Shown: positions 21,003-33,519 of the stretch, piece by piece
Layout of the letters: every line of letters begins with the position of its first letter
Numbering within the stretch: the first letter of the stretch is position 1
DNA from: Magicicada septendecula
Lineage: Eukaryota; Arthropoda; Insecta; Hemiptera; Cicadidae
Reading direction: 5' to 3'
Length of the DNA: 64,000 nt
Assembly: GCA_034769895.1 (NCBI GenBank)
Contig: CM068375.1
Coordinates: forward strand, 253,001,542-253,065,541
Position numbers and translations under genes: made by a program
Notes under the pieces: model-generated
Databases searched by the model: none
The model's input: the letters and a program-made list of their open reading frames with translations, nothing else
What the model was told of the DNA's origin: nothing

Positions 21003-23628
21003 ATGTACACAAACAACATAACCACAATTCCATATAACCACATTACCAAATTGTTAAACAAATTTCAAACACGAAAAAACAACTAATGAACACAAACATG
21101 AACATATACTTCAATAGACAATGCCAAAAACATAAATTAACACCTAAATACATCAACATAAACACAAACAACAAAAATATGACTGTACAAAAACTATAAA
21201 ACAAGCACAAAGGCTATGGATACAAAATGAAATTAATCAATTATACAGTAAGAAAAATAGCATAACACTAGACATATACAAACTACACTTAGAGCTAACA
21301 AGTTTATTACATCCAATCACTTGGAATAATAAATACAATAACATAGAAAATAAAATAAGATTTGAAAAAACAAAAAGACTTATACAATCAACAAAAAACT
21401 TAACACATTAAAACAACAAAACAAAAATCAAGAACAAAAAAATAAAATAAACACACATTTTACCCTCGAACCATTAACCTTAGCAATACAGAATTTAACA
21501 AAAAAGAAACAGAATATTTAAACAATATGTCAAAAACTAACATAACCCAAAATGCAAACAAAAATCTAGAAAATTTAATAGTAGAAACAGAATTTGCCAT
21601 TAACCTAATAAAAGACAATATACAAGAAGAAAAAAGAACAGAAGCAACACATATAATTAAAAAAATAATCACTAGCGAAATGAAAAACAAAGATAAACAA
21701 AAGAAAAACAATAAAACAATAAAAGAAATTAAAAATAAAGTAAAGAACAATAATTTAATAATAACTAAAGCAGACAAAAGTCAAGCAACAGTAATCATCG
21801 ATAAAGCAGACTACATAAAAAAAACCGAAGACTTCATCAACAATAATAAATGCGTACAACTAGATAAAAACCCAACAGAAAACTATCTTAAACAAACAAT
21901 AAAACTAATAAAAACAACTAAAAACATTTTCAACAATAAAAACATAGACATATATATAAACAATAATCCAGAACCACCTAAAATGAATAGCCTAATAAAA
22001 ATACACAAATTAAACAACCCAATACGACCATTAATCAATTTCAAAAAAGCTCCTACATACAAAAAAGCAAAAATAATAGCACAAAAACTAAAAAGTAACC
22101 ATCTAACAAATAACCATCATAACATAAAAAATACATACGAATTAATAGACAAACTAAAAATAATAAATATAAATGAAAATACATTTTTCACATTATATAA
22201 CGTAACAAACATGTACACTAATATCCCAGTAGAAGAAACAATTGACATAATAATAAACAAACTGAAAGAACAAAATGAAAACAAACAATATATAACCGAA
22301 ATAAAAAATAGTCTCCAACTAATACTAAAACAAAATTACTTTGAATTTAATAGCAAAATTTATCAACAGAAAGAAGGTTTAGCAATGGGATCACCATTAT
22401 CAAGCATAATAGCAGAAATATTCCTACAACACATAGACACCAAAATACAAAATATCATAAAAACACATGACCCAAATGGCATATGGATAAGATATGCAGA
22501 TGATGGACTATATGTATCAAATAACAAAAACACAAATGCAGAGAACATACTGAAACAAATCAATAACATACATCCCAAAATACAATTCACAGAAGAAAAA
22601 GAAAAACATAACAAAATCAACTATTTAGACATAACCATCACAAGATATAACAAACACATACAATATGCAATATATAGAAAACCAACTTCCACTAACATCA
22701 TTATACCTAACCATTCTGATCACCCACCACAACATAAAATGGCAGCATTTTATTCGTTATTTAACAGAATGTACAAAATACCCCTAAACAAACGAGAAAC
22801 TGAATAAGAAAGAAATATAATATACCAAATTGGTTATGCAAATGGATACAATAAAAATACTATGATCAAAATAGAAAATAAAATCAAATACAAAATAAAA
22901 ACTGAACAATTAAGAATTAATCAAACTGAACAACACATAAATAATAACAACAACAAAAAATGGGCCACATTCACATATATAAATAATAAAATGACAAAAC
23001 TAACAAAACTATTTAAAAACACAGATATAAAAATAGCATACAAAACTAATAAAAATAAATTACAAAATCTAAATAGCTCACATAACAAAGATAATACAAC
23101 AACCAACAGTATATAAAAAATTGAGTGCCAAGATTGCAATAAATGTTATATAGGACAAACAAAAAAACAGCTGAAAAAACGTTATTTTGAACACCTAAAT
23201 GCATACAAAAACCAGATATATATAAATACAATTTAGCCACACATGCAATAAACACAGGACATGAATTCCAAGACATAACCAATGTAACACTAATAAAACA
23301 TATACCACACAAAGGCACCATAATGAACATTTGGGAAAATTTACAGATTTACAAACATAAAACACAAAACAAACTAATACCAGAACAAATACAAATCAAT
23401 ACAAAAAATGACACAATATTCAAAGCACTCAAAATCGAAAATACACAAAATACAAAAACAGATACCACAGCCACACACAATAATGCAACTTTAAAAGACC
23501 AAAGACCAACAAACTGCTTAATAACATCCAGAAGCCAACACACAAATAATTCACCAGAAACAAGATGGCGAAGGCTGAAGATGAGAGTACAGGAACTCTC
23601 GAAACATGTTCCACAAATAGAAAAATAA
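21003..23628 (+). pseudogene. E8: degenerate Penelope-like polyprotein, C-like
   Basis: The N-terminal frame is shifted early by one missing A in the run near 21075 (CACGAAAAAACAAC), and the five-A run follows. The RT frame is open for 426 aa with motif A Asn. GIY reads Ser-Ile-TAA and the EN is broken. It differs from E4 and E7 by NIFNN and ELIDKL, so it is a third RT variant. Confidence 0.87.
21527..22807 (+). CDS. E8 reverse transcriptase, 426-aa open frame
   Basis: Full PLE RT motif set: KADKS..DKADYI, IHK..APTYK, TLYNVTNMYTNIP, GLAMGSPLSS, YADD, RKPTST. Asn replaces Asp in motif A. It ends at the shared TAA. Confidence 0.86.
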   Translation: MSKTNITQNANKNLENLIVETEFAINLIKDNIQEEKRTEATHIIKKIITSEMKNKDKQKKNNKTIKEIKNKVKNNNLIITKADKSQATVIIDKADYIKKTEDFINNNKCVQLDKNPTENYLKQTIKLIKTTKNIFNNKNIDIYINNNPEPPKMNSLIKIHKLNNPIRPLINFKKAPTYKKAKIIAQKLKSNHLTNNHHNIKNTYELIDKLKIININENTFFTLYNVTNMYTNIPVEETIDIIINKLKEQNENKQYITEIKNSLQLILKQNYFEFNSKIYQQKEGLAMGSPLSSIIAEIFLQHIDTKIQNIIKTHDPNGIWIRYADDGLYVSNNKNTNAENILKQINNIHPKIQFTEEKEKHNKINYLDITITRYNKHIQYAIYRKPTSTNIIIPNHSDHPPQHKMAAFYSLFNRMYKIPLNKRETE

Positions 23629-23635
23629 CATCTTG
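23561..23635 (+). ncRNA. Hammerhead ribozyme-like element, E9
   Basis: As E1; predicted cleavage after 23610. Confidence 0.72.
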
Positions 23636-23885
23636 AGGTAAATTTATATATAAATATTAAATGTATTATATACATCAAGAAACGGACTGTAGCAGAAAGT
23701 GATTGAAATAATATAACCATACAAGGTAAATAAGCCTACAGTGAAAAAACGAAAAGTGAGGTTATAAAACAAATGCAAAAACAAAAGTGTATAGTGAAAA
23801 AAATAGTGAAGTGAATATCAAATTAAGTGAAATCAACTACCAAATAACGGATAACAAATCATCTCTCACATAAATATACATTAAC

Positions 23886-26375
23886 ATGTACACAAACAAC
23901 ATAACCACAATTCCATATAACCACATTACCAAATTGTTAAACAAATTTCAAACACGAAAAAAACAACTAATGAACACAAACATGAACATATACTTCAATA
24001 GACAATGCCAAAAACATAAATTAACACCTAAATACATCAACATAAACACAAACAACAAAAATATGACTGCACAAAAACTATAAAACAAGCACAAAGGCTA
24101 TGGATACAAAACGAAATTAATCAATTATACAGTAAGAAAAATAGCATAACACTAGACATATACAAACTACACTTAGAGCTAACAAGTTTATTACATCCAA
24201 TCACTTGGAATAATAAATACAATAACATAGAAAATAAAATAAGATTTGAAAAAACAAAAAGACTTATACAATCAACAAAAAACTTAACACATTAAAACAA
24301 CAAAACAAAAATCAAGAACAAAAAAACAAAAATAAACACACATTTTACCCTCGAACCATTAACCTTAGCAATACAGAATTTAACAAAAAAGAAACAGAAT
24401 ATTTAAACAATATATCAAAAACTAACATAACCCAAAATGCAAACAAAAATCTAGAAAATTTAATAGTAGAAACAGAATTTGCCATTAACCTAATAAAAGA
24501 CAATATACAAGAAGAAAAAAGAACAGAAGCAACACATATAATTAAAAAAATAATCACTAGCGAAATGAAAAACAAAGATAAACAAAAGAAAAACAATAAA
24601 ACAATAAAAGAAATTAAAAATAAAGTAAAGAACAATAATTTAATAATAACTAAAGCAGACAAAAGTCAAGCAACAGTAATCATCGATAAAGCAGACTACA
24701 TCAAAAAAACCGAAGACTTCATCAACAATAATAAATGCGTACAACTAGATAAAAACCCAACAGAAAACTATCTTAAACAAACAATAAAACTAATAAAAAC
24801 AACTAAAAACATTTTCAACAATAAAAACATAGACATATATATAAACAATAATCCAGAACCACCTAAAATGAATAGCCTAATAAAAATACACAAATTAAAC
24901 AACCCAATACGACCATTAATCAATTTCAAAAAAGCTCCTACATACAAAAAAGCAAAAATAATAGCACAAAAACTAAAAAGTAACCATCTAACAAATAACC
25001 ATCATAACATAAAAAATACATACGAATTAATAGACAAACTAAAAATAATAAATATAAATGAAAATACATTTTTCACATTATATAACGTAACAAACATGTA
25101 CACTAATATCCCAGTAGAAGAAACAATTGACATAATAATAAACAAACTGAAAGAACAAAATGAAAACAAACAATATATAACCGAAATAAAAAATAGTCTC
25201 CAACTAATACTAAAACAAAATTACTTTGAATTTAATAGCAAAATTTATCAACAGAAAGAAGGTTTAGCAATGGGATCACCATTATCAAGCATAATAGCAG
25301 AAATATTCCTACAACACATAGACACCAAAATACAAAATATCATAAAAACACATGACCCAAATGGCATATGGATAAGATATGCAGATGATGGACTATATGT
25401 ATCAAATAACAAAAACACAAATGCAGAGAACATACTGAAACAAATCAATAACATACATCCCAAAATACAATTCACAGAAGAAAAAGAAAAACATAACAAA
25501 ATCAACTATTTAGACATAACCATCACAAGATATAACAAACACATACAATATGCAATATATAGAAAACCAACTTCCACTAACATCATTATACCTAACCATT
25601 CTGATCACCCACCACAACATAAAATGGCAGCATTTTATTCGTTATTTAACAGAATGTACAAAATACCCCTAAACAAACGAGAAACTGAATAAGAAAGAAA
25701 TATAATATACCAAATTGGTTATGCAAATGGATACAATAAAAATACTATGATCAAAATAGAAAATAAAATCAAATACAAAATAAAAACTGAACAATTAAGA
25801 ATTAATCAAACTGAACAACACATAAATAATAACAACAACAAAAAATGGGCCACATTCACATATATAAATAATAAAATGACAAAACTAACAAAACTATTTA
25901 AAAACACAGATATAAAAATAGCATACAAAACTAATAAAAATAAATTACAAAATCTAAATAGCTCACATAACAAAGATAATACAACAACCAACAGTATATA
26001 AAAAATTGAGTGCCAAGATTGCAATAAATGTTATATAGGACAAACAAAAAAACAGCTGAAAAAACGTTATTTTGAACACCTAAATGCATACAAAAACCAG
26101 ATATATATAAATACAATTTAGCCACACATGCAATAAACACAGGACATGAATTCCAAGACATAACCAATGTAACACTAATAAAACATATACCACACAAAGG
26201 CACCATAATGAACATTTGGGAAAATTTACAGATTTACAAACATAAAACACAAAACAAACTAATACCAGAACAAATACAAATCAATACAAAACATGACACA
26301 ATATTCAAAGCACTCAACATCGAAAATACACAAAATACAAAATACAAAAACAGATACCACAGCCACACACAATAA
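23886..26375 (+). pseudogene. E9: degenerate Penelope-like polyprotein, C-like
   Basis: The N-terminal frame is open for 65 aa (23886-24083) until the five-A run. The MSKTN methionine is ATA here (about 24412), but the RT frame stays open through the intact ACTAGCGAAATG site. Motif A has Asn; GIY reads Ser-Ile-TAA. The EN tail is also altered by a 7-bp duplication (AATACAA) near 26335, which brings a stop at 26373-26375 before the ribozyme-like element. Confidence 0.86.
24565..25692 (+). CDS. E9 reverse transcriptase core, 375-aa open frame
   Basis: Starts at an internal MKNKDK methionine only because the upstream MSKTN start codon has mutated to ATA. The same frame is open further upstream. 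Motif A is TLYNVTNMYT (Asn for Asp); motifs B and C and the thumb are intact. Confidence 0.84.
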   Translation: MKNKDKQKKNNKTIKEIKNKVKNNNLIITKADKSQATVIIDKADYIKKTEDFINNNKCVQLDKNPTENYLKQTIKLIKTTKNIFNNKNIDIYINNNPEPPKMNSLIKIHKLNNPIRPLINFKKAPTYKKAKIIAQKLKSNHLTNNHHNIKNTYELIDKLKIININENTFFTLYNVTNMYTNIPVEETIDIIINKLKEQNENKQYITEIKNSLQLILKQNYFEFNSKIYQQKEGLAMGSPLSSIIAEIFLQHIDTKIQNIIKTHDPNGIWIRYADDGLYVSNNKNTNAENILKQINNIHPKIQFTEEKEKHNKINYLDITITRYNKHIQYAIYRKPTSTNIIIPNHSDHPPQHKMAAFYSLFNRMYKIPLNKRETE

Positions 26376-26453
26376 TGCAACTTTAAAAGACCAAAGACCA
26401 ACAAACTGCTTTAATAACATCCAGAAGCCAACACACAAATAATTCACCAGAAA

Positions 26454-26528
26454 CAAGATGGCGAAAGCTGAAGATGAGAGTACAGGAACTCTCGAAACAT
26501 GTTCCACAAATAGAAAAATAACATCTTG
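26454..26528 (+). ncRNA. Hammerhead ribozyme-like element, E10 (inner stem I mismatch)
   Basis: GG to AG change in inner stem I as in E4 and E7; core, stem II and stem III intact. Predicted cleavage after 26503. Confidence 0.65.
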
Positions 26529-26778
26529 AGGTAAATTTATATATAAATATTAAATGTATTATATACATCAAGAAACGGACTGTAGCAGAAAGTGATTGAA
26601 ATAATATAACCATACAAGGTAAATAAGCCTACAGTGAAAAAACGAAAAGTGAGGTTATAAAACAAATGCAAAAACAAAAGTGTATAGTGAAAAAAATAGT
26701 GAAGTGAATATCAAATTAAGTGAAATCAACTACCAAATAACGGATAACAAATCATCTCTCACATAAATATACATTAAC

Positions 26779-29406
26779 ATGTACACAAACAACATAACCA
26801 CAATTCCATATAACCACATTACCAAATAGTTAAACAAATTTCAAACACGAAAAAAACAACTAATGAACACAAACATGAACATATACTTCAATAGACAATG
26901 CCAAAAACATAAATTAACACCTAAATACATCAACATAAACACAAACAACAAAAATATGACTGCAGAAAAACTATAAAACAAGCACAAAGGCTATGGATAC
27001 AAAACGAAATTAATCAATTATACAGTAAGAAAAATAGCATAACACTAGACATATACAAACTACACTTAGAGCTAACAAGTTTATTACATCCAATCACTTG
27101 GAATAATAAATACAATAACATAGAAAATAAAATAAGATTTGAAAAAACAAAAAGACTTATACAATCAACAAAAAACTTAACACATTAAAACAACAAAACA
27201 AAAATCAAGAACAAAAAAACAAAAATAAACACACATTTTACCCTCGAACCATTAACCTTAGCAATACAGAATTTAACAAAAAAGAAACAGAATATTTAAA
27301 CAATATGTCAAAAACTAACATAACCCAAAATGCAAACAAAAATCTAGAAAATTTAATAGTAGAAACAGAATTTGCCATTAACCTAATAAAAGACAATATA
27401 CAAGAAGAAAAAAGAACAGAAGCAACACATATAATTAAAAAAATAATCACTAGCGAAATGAAAAACAAAGATAAACAAAAGAAAAACAATAAAACAATAA
27501 AAGAAATTAAAAATAAAGTAAAGAACAATAATTTAATAATAACTAAACCAGACAAAAGTCAAGCAACAGTAATCATCGATAAAGCAGACTACATCAAAAA
27601 AACCGAAGACTTCATCAACAATAATAAATGCGTACAACTAGATAAAAACCCAACAGAAAACTATCTTAAACAAACAATAAAACTAATAAAAACAACTAAA
27701 AACATTTTCAACAATAAAAACATAGACATATATATAAACAATAATCCAGAACCACCTAAAATGAATAGCCTAATAAAAATACACAAATTAAACAACCCAA
27801 TACGACCATTAATCAATTTCAAAAAAGCTCCTACATACAAAAAAGCAAAAATAATAGCACAAAAACCAGAAAGTAACCATCTAACAAATAACCATCATAA
27901 CATAAAAAATACATACGAATTAATAGACAAACTAAAAATAATAAATATAAATGAAAATACATTTTTCACATCATATAACATAACAAACATGTACACTAAT
28001 ATCCCAGTAGAAGAAACAATTGACATAATAATAAACAAACTTAAAGAACAAAATGAAAACAAACAATATATAACCGAAATAAAAAATAGTCTCCAACTAA
28101 TACTAAAACAAAATTACTTTGAATTTAATAGCAAAATTTATCAACAGAAAGAAGGTTTAGCAATGGGATCACCATTATCAAGCATAATAGCAGAAATATT
28201 CCTACAACACATAGACACCAAAATACAAAATATCATAAAAACACATGACCCAAATGGCATATGGATAAGATATGCAGATGATGGACTATATGTATCAAAT
28301 AACAAAAACACAAATGCAGAGAACATACTGAAACAAATCAATAACATACATCCCAAAATACAATTCACAGAAGAAAAAGAAAAACATAACAAAATCAACT
28401 ATTTAGACATAACCATCACAAGATATAACAAACACATACAATATGCAATATATAGAAAACCAACTTCCACTAACATCATTATACCTAACCATTCTGATCA
28501 CCCACCACAACATAAAATGGCAGCATTTTATTCGTTATTTAACAGAATGTACAAAATACCCCTAAACAAACGAGAAACTGAATAAGAAAGAAATATAATA
28601 TACCAAATTGGTTATGCAAATGGATACAATAAAAATACTATGATCAAAATAGAAAATAAAATCAAATACAAAATAAAAACTGAACAATTAAGAATTAATC
28701 AAACTGAACAACATATAAATAATAACAACAACAAAAAATGGGCCACATTCACATATATAAATAATAAAATGACAAAACTAACAAAACTATTTTAAAACAC
28801 AGATATATAAATAGCATACAAAACTAATAAAAATAAATTACAAAATCTAAATAGCTCACATAACAAAGATAATACAACAACCAACGGTATATAAAAAATT
28901 GAGTGCCAAGATTGCAATAAATGTTATATAGGACAAACAAAAAAACAGCTGAAAAAACGTTATTTTGAACACCTAAATGCATACAAAAACCAGATATATA
29001 TAAATACAATTTAGCCACACATGCAATAAACACAGGACATGAATTCCAAGACATAACCAATGTAACACTAATAAAACATATACCACACAAAGGCACCATA
29101 ATGAACATTTGGGAAAATTTACAGATTTACAAACATAAAACACAAAACAAACTAATACCAGAACAAATACAAATCAATACAAAACATGACACAATATTCA
29201 AAGCACTCAACATCGAAAATACACAAAATACAAAAACAGATACCACAGCCACACACAATAATGCAACTTTAAAAGACCAAAGACCAACAAACTGCTTAAT
29301 AACATCCAGAAGCCAACACACAAATAATTCACCAGACACAAGATGGCGAAGGCTGAAGATGAGAGTACAGGAACTCTCGAAACATTTTCCACAAATAGAA
29401 AAATAA
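26779..29406 (+). pseudogene. E10: degenerate Penelope-like polyprotein
   Basis: TAG at codon 17, five-A run, then a 426-aa RT frame with motif A Asn. The connection segment is broken near 28791 (CTATTTTAAAAC, an extra T, giving a stop), so the 84-aa frame present in most units is lost. GIY reads Gly-Ile-TAA; the EN is broken after LNAYK and reopens at 29101. Confidence 0.86.
27305..28585 (+). CDS. E10 reverse transcriptase, 426-aa open frame
   Basis: Motif A reads SYNITNMYTNIP, with Asn at the Asp position but Ile next to it as in the Asp-bearing units, a mosaic of the two classes. Private changes are KPDKS in the N-terminal signature and KPESN. Motifs B and C and the thumb are intact. Confidence 0.85.
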   Translation: MSKTNITQNANKNLENLIVETEFAINLIKDNIQEEKRTEATHIIKKIITSEMKNKDKQKKNNKTIKEIKNKVKNNNLIITKPDKSQATVIIDKADYIKKTEDFINNNKCVQLDKNPTENYLKQTIKLIKTTKNIFNNKNIDIYINNNPEPPKMNSLIKIHKLNNPIRPLINFKKAPTYKKAKIIAQKPESNHLTNNHHNIKNTYELIDKLKIININENTFFTSYNITNMYTNIPVEETIDIIINKLKEQNENKQYITEIKNSLQLILKQNYFEFNSKIYQQKEGLAMGSPLSSIIAEIFLQHIDTKIQNIIKTHDPNGIWIRYADDGLYVSNNKNTNAENILKQINNIHPKIQFTEEKEKHNKINYLDITITRYNKHIQYAIYRKPTSTNIIIPNHSDHPPQHKMAAFYSLFNRMYKIPLNKRETE

Positions 29407-29413
29407 CATCTTG
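29339..29413 (+). ncRNA. Hammerhead ribozyme-like element, E11 (stem III broken)
   Basis: Closing helix, core and stem II intact, but ACATGTT reads ACATTTT, removing the C-G pair of the 2-bp stem III. Probably inactive as a monomer. Confidence 0.6.
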
Positions 29414-30194
29414 AGGTAAATTTATATATAAATATTAAATGTATTATATACATCAAGAAACGGACTGTAGCAGAAAGTGATTGAAATAATCCATACAAGG
29501 TAAATAAGCCTACAGTGAAAAAACGAAAAGTGAGGTTATAAAACAAATGCAAAAACAAAAGTGTATAGTGAAAAAAATAGTGAAGTGAATATCAAATTAA
29601 GTGAAATCAACTACCAAATAACGGATAACAAATCATCTCTCACATAAATATACATTAACATGTACACAAACAACATAACCACAATTCCATATAACCACAT
29701 TACCAAATTGTTAAACAAATTTCAAACACGAAAAAAACAACTAATGAACACAAACATGAACATATACTTCAATAGACAATGCCAGAAACATAAATTAACA
29801 CCTAAATACATCAACATAAACACAAACAACAAAAATATGACTGCACAAAAAACTATAAAACAAGCACAAAGGCTATGGATACAAAACGAAATTAATCAAT
29901 TATACAGTAAGAAAAATAGCATAACACTAGACATATACAAACTACACTTAGAGCTAACAAGTTTATTACATCCAATCACTTGGAATAATAAATACAATAA
30001 CATAGAAAATAAAATAAGATTTGAAAAAACAAAAAGACTTATACAATCAACAAAAAACTTAACACATTAAAACAACAAAACAAAAATCAAGAACAAAAAA
30101 ACAAAAATAAACACACATTTTACCCTCGAACCATTAACCTTAGCAATACAGAATTTAACAAAAAAGAAACAGAATATTTAAACAATATGTCAAT

Positions 30195-30593
30195 ATGTTA
30201 ACTAACATAACCCAAAATGCAAACAAAAATCTAGAAAATTTAATAGTAGAAACAGAATTTGCCATTAACCTAATAAAAGACAATATACAAGAAGAAAAAA
30301 GAACAGAAGCAACACATATAATTAAAAAAATAATCACTAGCGAAATGAAAAACAAAGATAAACAAAAGAAAAACAATAAAACAATAAAAGAAATTAAAAA
30401 TAAAGTAAAGAACAATAATTTAATAATAACTAAAGCAGACAAAAGTCAAGCAACAGTAATCATCGATAAAGCAGACTACATCAAAAAAACCGAAGACTTC
30501 ATCAACAATAATAAATGCGTAGAACTAGATAAAAACCCAACAGAAAACTATCTTAAACAAACAATAAAACTAATAAAACATTTTCAACAATAA
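30195..30593 (+). CDS. E11 N-terminal RT fragment, 132 aa
   Basis: Begins MLTNITQNANKNLEN after the inserted stop. It includes KADKSQATVIIDKADYI and ends where a short deletion shifts the frame before the finger region. Confidence 0.72.
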   Translation: MLTNITQNANKNLENLIVETEFAINLIKDNIQEEKRTEATHIIKKIITSEMKNKDKQKKNNKTIKEIKNKVKNNNLIITKADKSQATVIIDKADYIKKTEDFINNNKCVELDKNPTENYLKQTIKLIKHFQQ

Positions 30594-30863
30594 AAACATA
30601 GACATATATATAAACAATAATCCAGAACCACCTAAAATGAATAGCCTAATAAAAATACACAAATTAAACAACCCAATACGACCATTAATCAATTTCAAAA
30701 AAGCTCCTACATACAAAAAGCAAAAATAATAGCACAAAAACCAGAAAGTAACCATCTAACAAATAACCATCATAACATAAAAAATACATACGAATTAATA
30801 GACAAACTAAAAATAATAAATATAAATGAAAATACATTTTTCACATCATATAACGTAACAAAC

Positions 30864-31439
30864 ATGTACACTAATATCCCAGTAGAAGAAACAATTGACA
30901 TAATAATAAACAAACTTAAAGAACAAAATGAAAACAAACAATATATAACCGAAATAAAAAATAGGCTCCAACTAATACTAAAACAAAATTACTTTGAATT
31001 TAATAGCAAAATTTATCAACAGAAAGAAGGTTTAGCAATGGGATCACCATTATCAAGCATAATAGCAGAAATATTCCTACAACACATAGACACCAAAATA
31101 CAAAATATCATAAAAACACATGACCCAAATGGCATATGGATAAGATATGCAGATGATGGACTATATGTATCAAATAACAAAAACACAAATGCAGAGAACA
31201 TACTGAAACAAATCAATAACATACATCCCAAAATACAATTCACAGAAGAAAAAGAAAAACATAACAAAATCAACTATTTAGACATAACCACACAAGATAT
31301 AACAAACACATACAATATGCAATATATAGAAAACCAACTTCCACTAACATCATTATACCTAACCATTCTGATCACCCACCACAACATAAAATGGCAGCAT
31401 ATTATTCGTTTTTTAACAGAATGTACAAAATACCCCTAA
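30864..31439 (+). CDS. E11 RT palm fragment, 191 aa
   Basis: Opens at MYTNIP, just after the catalytic position of motif A (AAC, Asn, upstream). It carries motif B GLAMGSPLSS and YADD, then shifts frame at NYLDITTQD because two bases are missing near 31290, losing the thumb. Confidence 0.72.
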   Translation: MYTNIPVEETIDIIINKLKEQNENKQYITEIKNRLQLILKQNYFEFNSKIYQQKEGLAMGSPLSSIIAEIFLQHIDTKIQNIIKTHDPNGIWIRYADDGLYVSNNKNTNAENILKQINNIHPKIQFTEEKEKHNKINYLDITTQDITNTYNMQYIENQLPLTSLYLTILITHHNIKWQHIIRFLTECTKYP

Positions 31440-32220
31440 ACAAATGAGAAACTGAATAAGAAAGAAATATAGTATACCAAATTGGTTATGCAAATGGATA
31501 CAATAAAAATACTATGATCAAAATAGAAAATAAAATCAAATACAAAATAAAAACTGAACAATTAAGAATTAATCAAACTGAACAACACATAAATAATAAC
31601 AACAACAAAAAATGGGCCACATTCACATATATAAATAATAAAATGACAAAACTAACAAAACTATTTAAAAACACAGATATAAAAATAGCATACAAAACTA
31701 ATAAAAATAAATTACAAAATCTAAATAGCTCACATAACAAAGATAATACAACAACCAACGGTATATAAAACATTGAGTGCCAAGATTGCAATAAATGTTA
31801 TATAGGACAAACAAAAAAACAGCTGAAAAAACGTTATTTTGAACACCTAAATGCATACAAAAACCAGATATATATAAATACAATTTAGCCACACATGCAA
31901 TAAACACAGGACATGAATTCCAAGACATAACCAATGTAACACTAATAAAACATATACCACACAAAGGCACCATAATGAACATTTGGGAAAATTTACAGAT
32001 TTACAAACATAAAACACAAAACAAACTAATACCAGAACAAATACAAATCAATACAAAACATGACACAATATTCAAAGCACTCAACATCGAAATTACACAA
32101 AATACAAAATACAAAAACAGATAGCACAGCCACACACAATAATGCAACTTTAAAAGACCAAAGACCAACAAACTGCCTTAATAACATCCAGAAGCCAACA
32201 CACAAATAATTCACCAGAAA

Positions 32221-32295
32221 CAAGATGGCGAAGGCTGAAGATGAGAGTACAGGAACTCTCGAAACATGTTCCACAAATAGAAAAATAACATCTTG
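32221..32295 (+). ncRNA. Hammerhead ribozyme-like element, E12
   Basis: All stems intact as in E1 (ACATGTT present); predicted cleavage after 32270. Confidence 0.7.
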
Positions 32296-33064
32296 AGGTA
32301 AATTTATATATAAATATTAAATGTATTATATACATCAAGAAACGGACTGTAGCAGAAAGTGATTGAAATAATATAACCATACAAGGTAAATAAGCCTACA
32401 GTGAAAAAACGAAAAGTGAGGTTATAAAACAAATGCAAAAACAAAAGTGTATAGTGAAAAAAATAGTGAAGTGAATATCAAATTAAGTGAAATCAACTAC
32501 CAAATAACGGATAACAAATCATCTCTCACATAAATATACATTAACATGTACACAAACAACATAACCACAATTCCATATAACCACATTACCAAATTGTTAA
32601 ACAAATTTCAAACACGAAAAAAACAACTAATGAACACAAACATGAACATATACTTCAATAGACAATGCCAAAAACATAAATTAACACCTAAATACATCAA
32701 CATAAACACAAACAACAAAAATATGACTGCACAATAACTATAAAACAAGCACAAAGGCTATGGATACAAAACGAAATTAATCATTTATACAGTAAGAAAA
32801 ATAGCATAACACTAGACATATACAAACTACACTTAGAGCTAACAAGTTTATTACATCCAATCACTTGGAATAATAAATACAATAACATAGAAAATAAAAT
32901 AAGATTTGAAAAAACAAAAAGACTTATACAATCAACAAAAAACTTAACACATTAAAACAACAAAACAAAAATCAAGAACAAAAAAACAAAAATAAACACA
33001 CATTTTACCCTCGAACCTTAGCAATACAGAATTTAACAAAAAAGAAACAGAATATTTAAACAAT

Positions 33065-33400
33065 ATGTCAAAAACTAACATAACCCAAAATGCAAACAAA
33101 AATCTAGAAAATTTAATAGTAGAAACAGAATTTGCCATTAACCTAATAAAAGACAATATACAAGAAGAAAAAAGAACAGAAGCAACACATATAATTAAAA
33201 AAATAATCACTAGCGAAATGAAAAACAAAGATAAACAAAAGAAAAACAATAAAACAATAAAAGAAATTAAAAATAAAGTAAAGAACAATAATTTAATAAT
33301 AACTAAAGCAGACAAAAGTCAAGCAACAGTAATCATCGATAAAGCAGACTACATCAAAAAAAACGAAGACTTATCAACAATAATAAATGCGTACAACTAG
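33065..33400 (+). CDS. E12 N-terminal RT fragment, 111 aa
   Basis: MSKTN start, then KADKSQATVIIDKADYI. The frame is lost at a one-base deletion in GACTTATCAAC near 33371. Confidence 0.7.
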   Translation: MSKTNITQNANKNLENLIVETEFAINLIKDNIQEEKRTEATHIIKKIITSEMKNKDKQKKNNKTIKEIKNKVKNNNLIITKADKSQATVIIDKADYIKKNEDLSTIINAYN

Positions 33401-33519
33401 ATAAAAACCCAACAGAAAACTATCTTAAACAAACAATAAAACTAATAAAAACAACTAAAAACATTTTCAACAATAAAAACATAGACATATATATAAACAA
33501 TAATCCAGAACCACCTAAA

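Larger units (their letters stand above)
29660..32124 (+). pseudogene. E11: heavily shifted Penelope-like polyprotein
   Basis: This is the first unit from the left whose N-terminal region is open for 136 aa (29660-30070), because the A run near 29846 has six A. After the shared frame change, a short insertion near 30190 (ATGTCAATATGTTAAC) adds a stop. The RT then suffers a short deletion near 30578, a one-base loss near 30718 and a two-base loss near 31290. Motif A has Asn. GIY reads Gly-Ile-TAA; the EN tail stops at 32122-32124 after a 7-bp duplication like that in E9. Confidence 0.86.
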
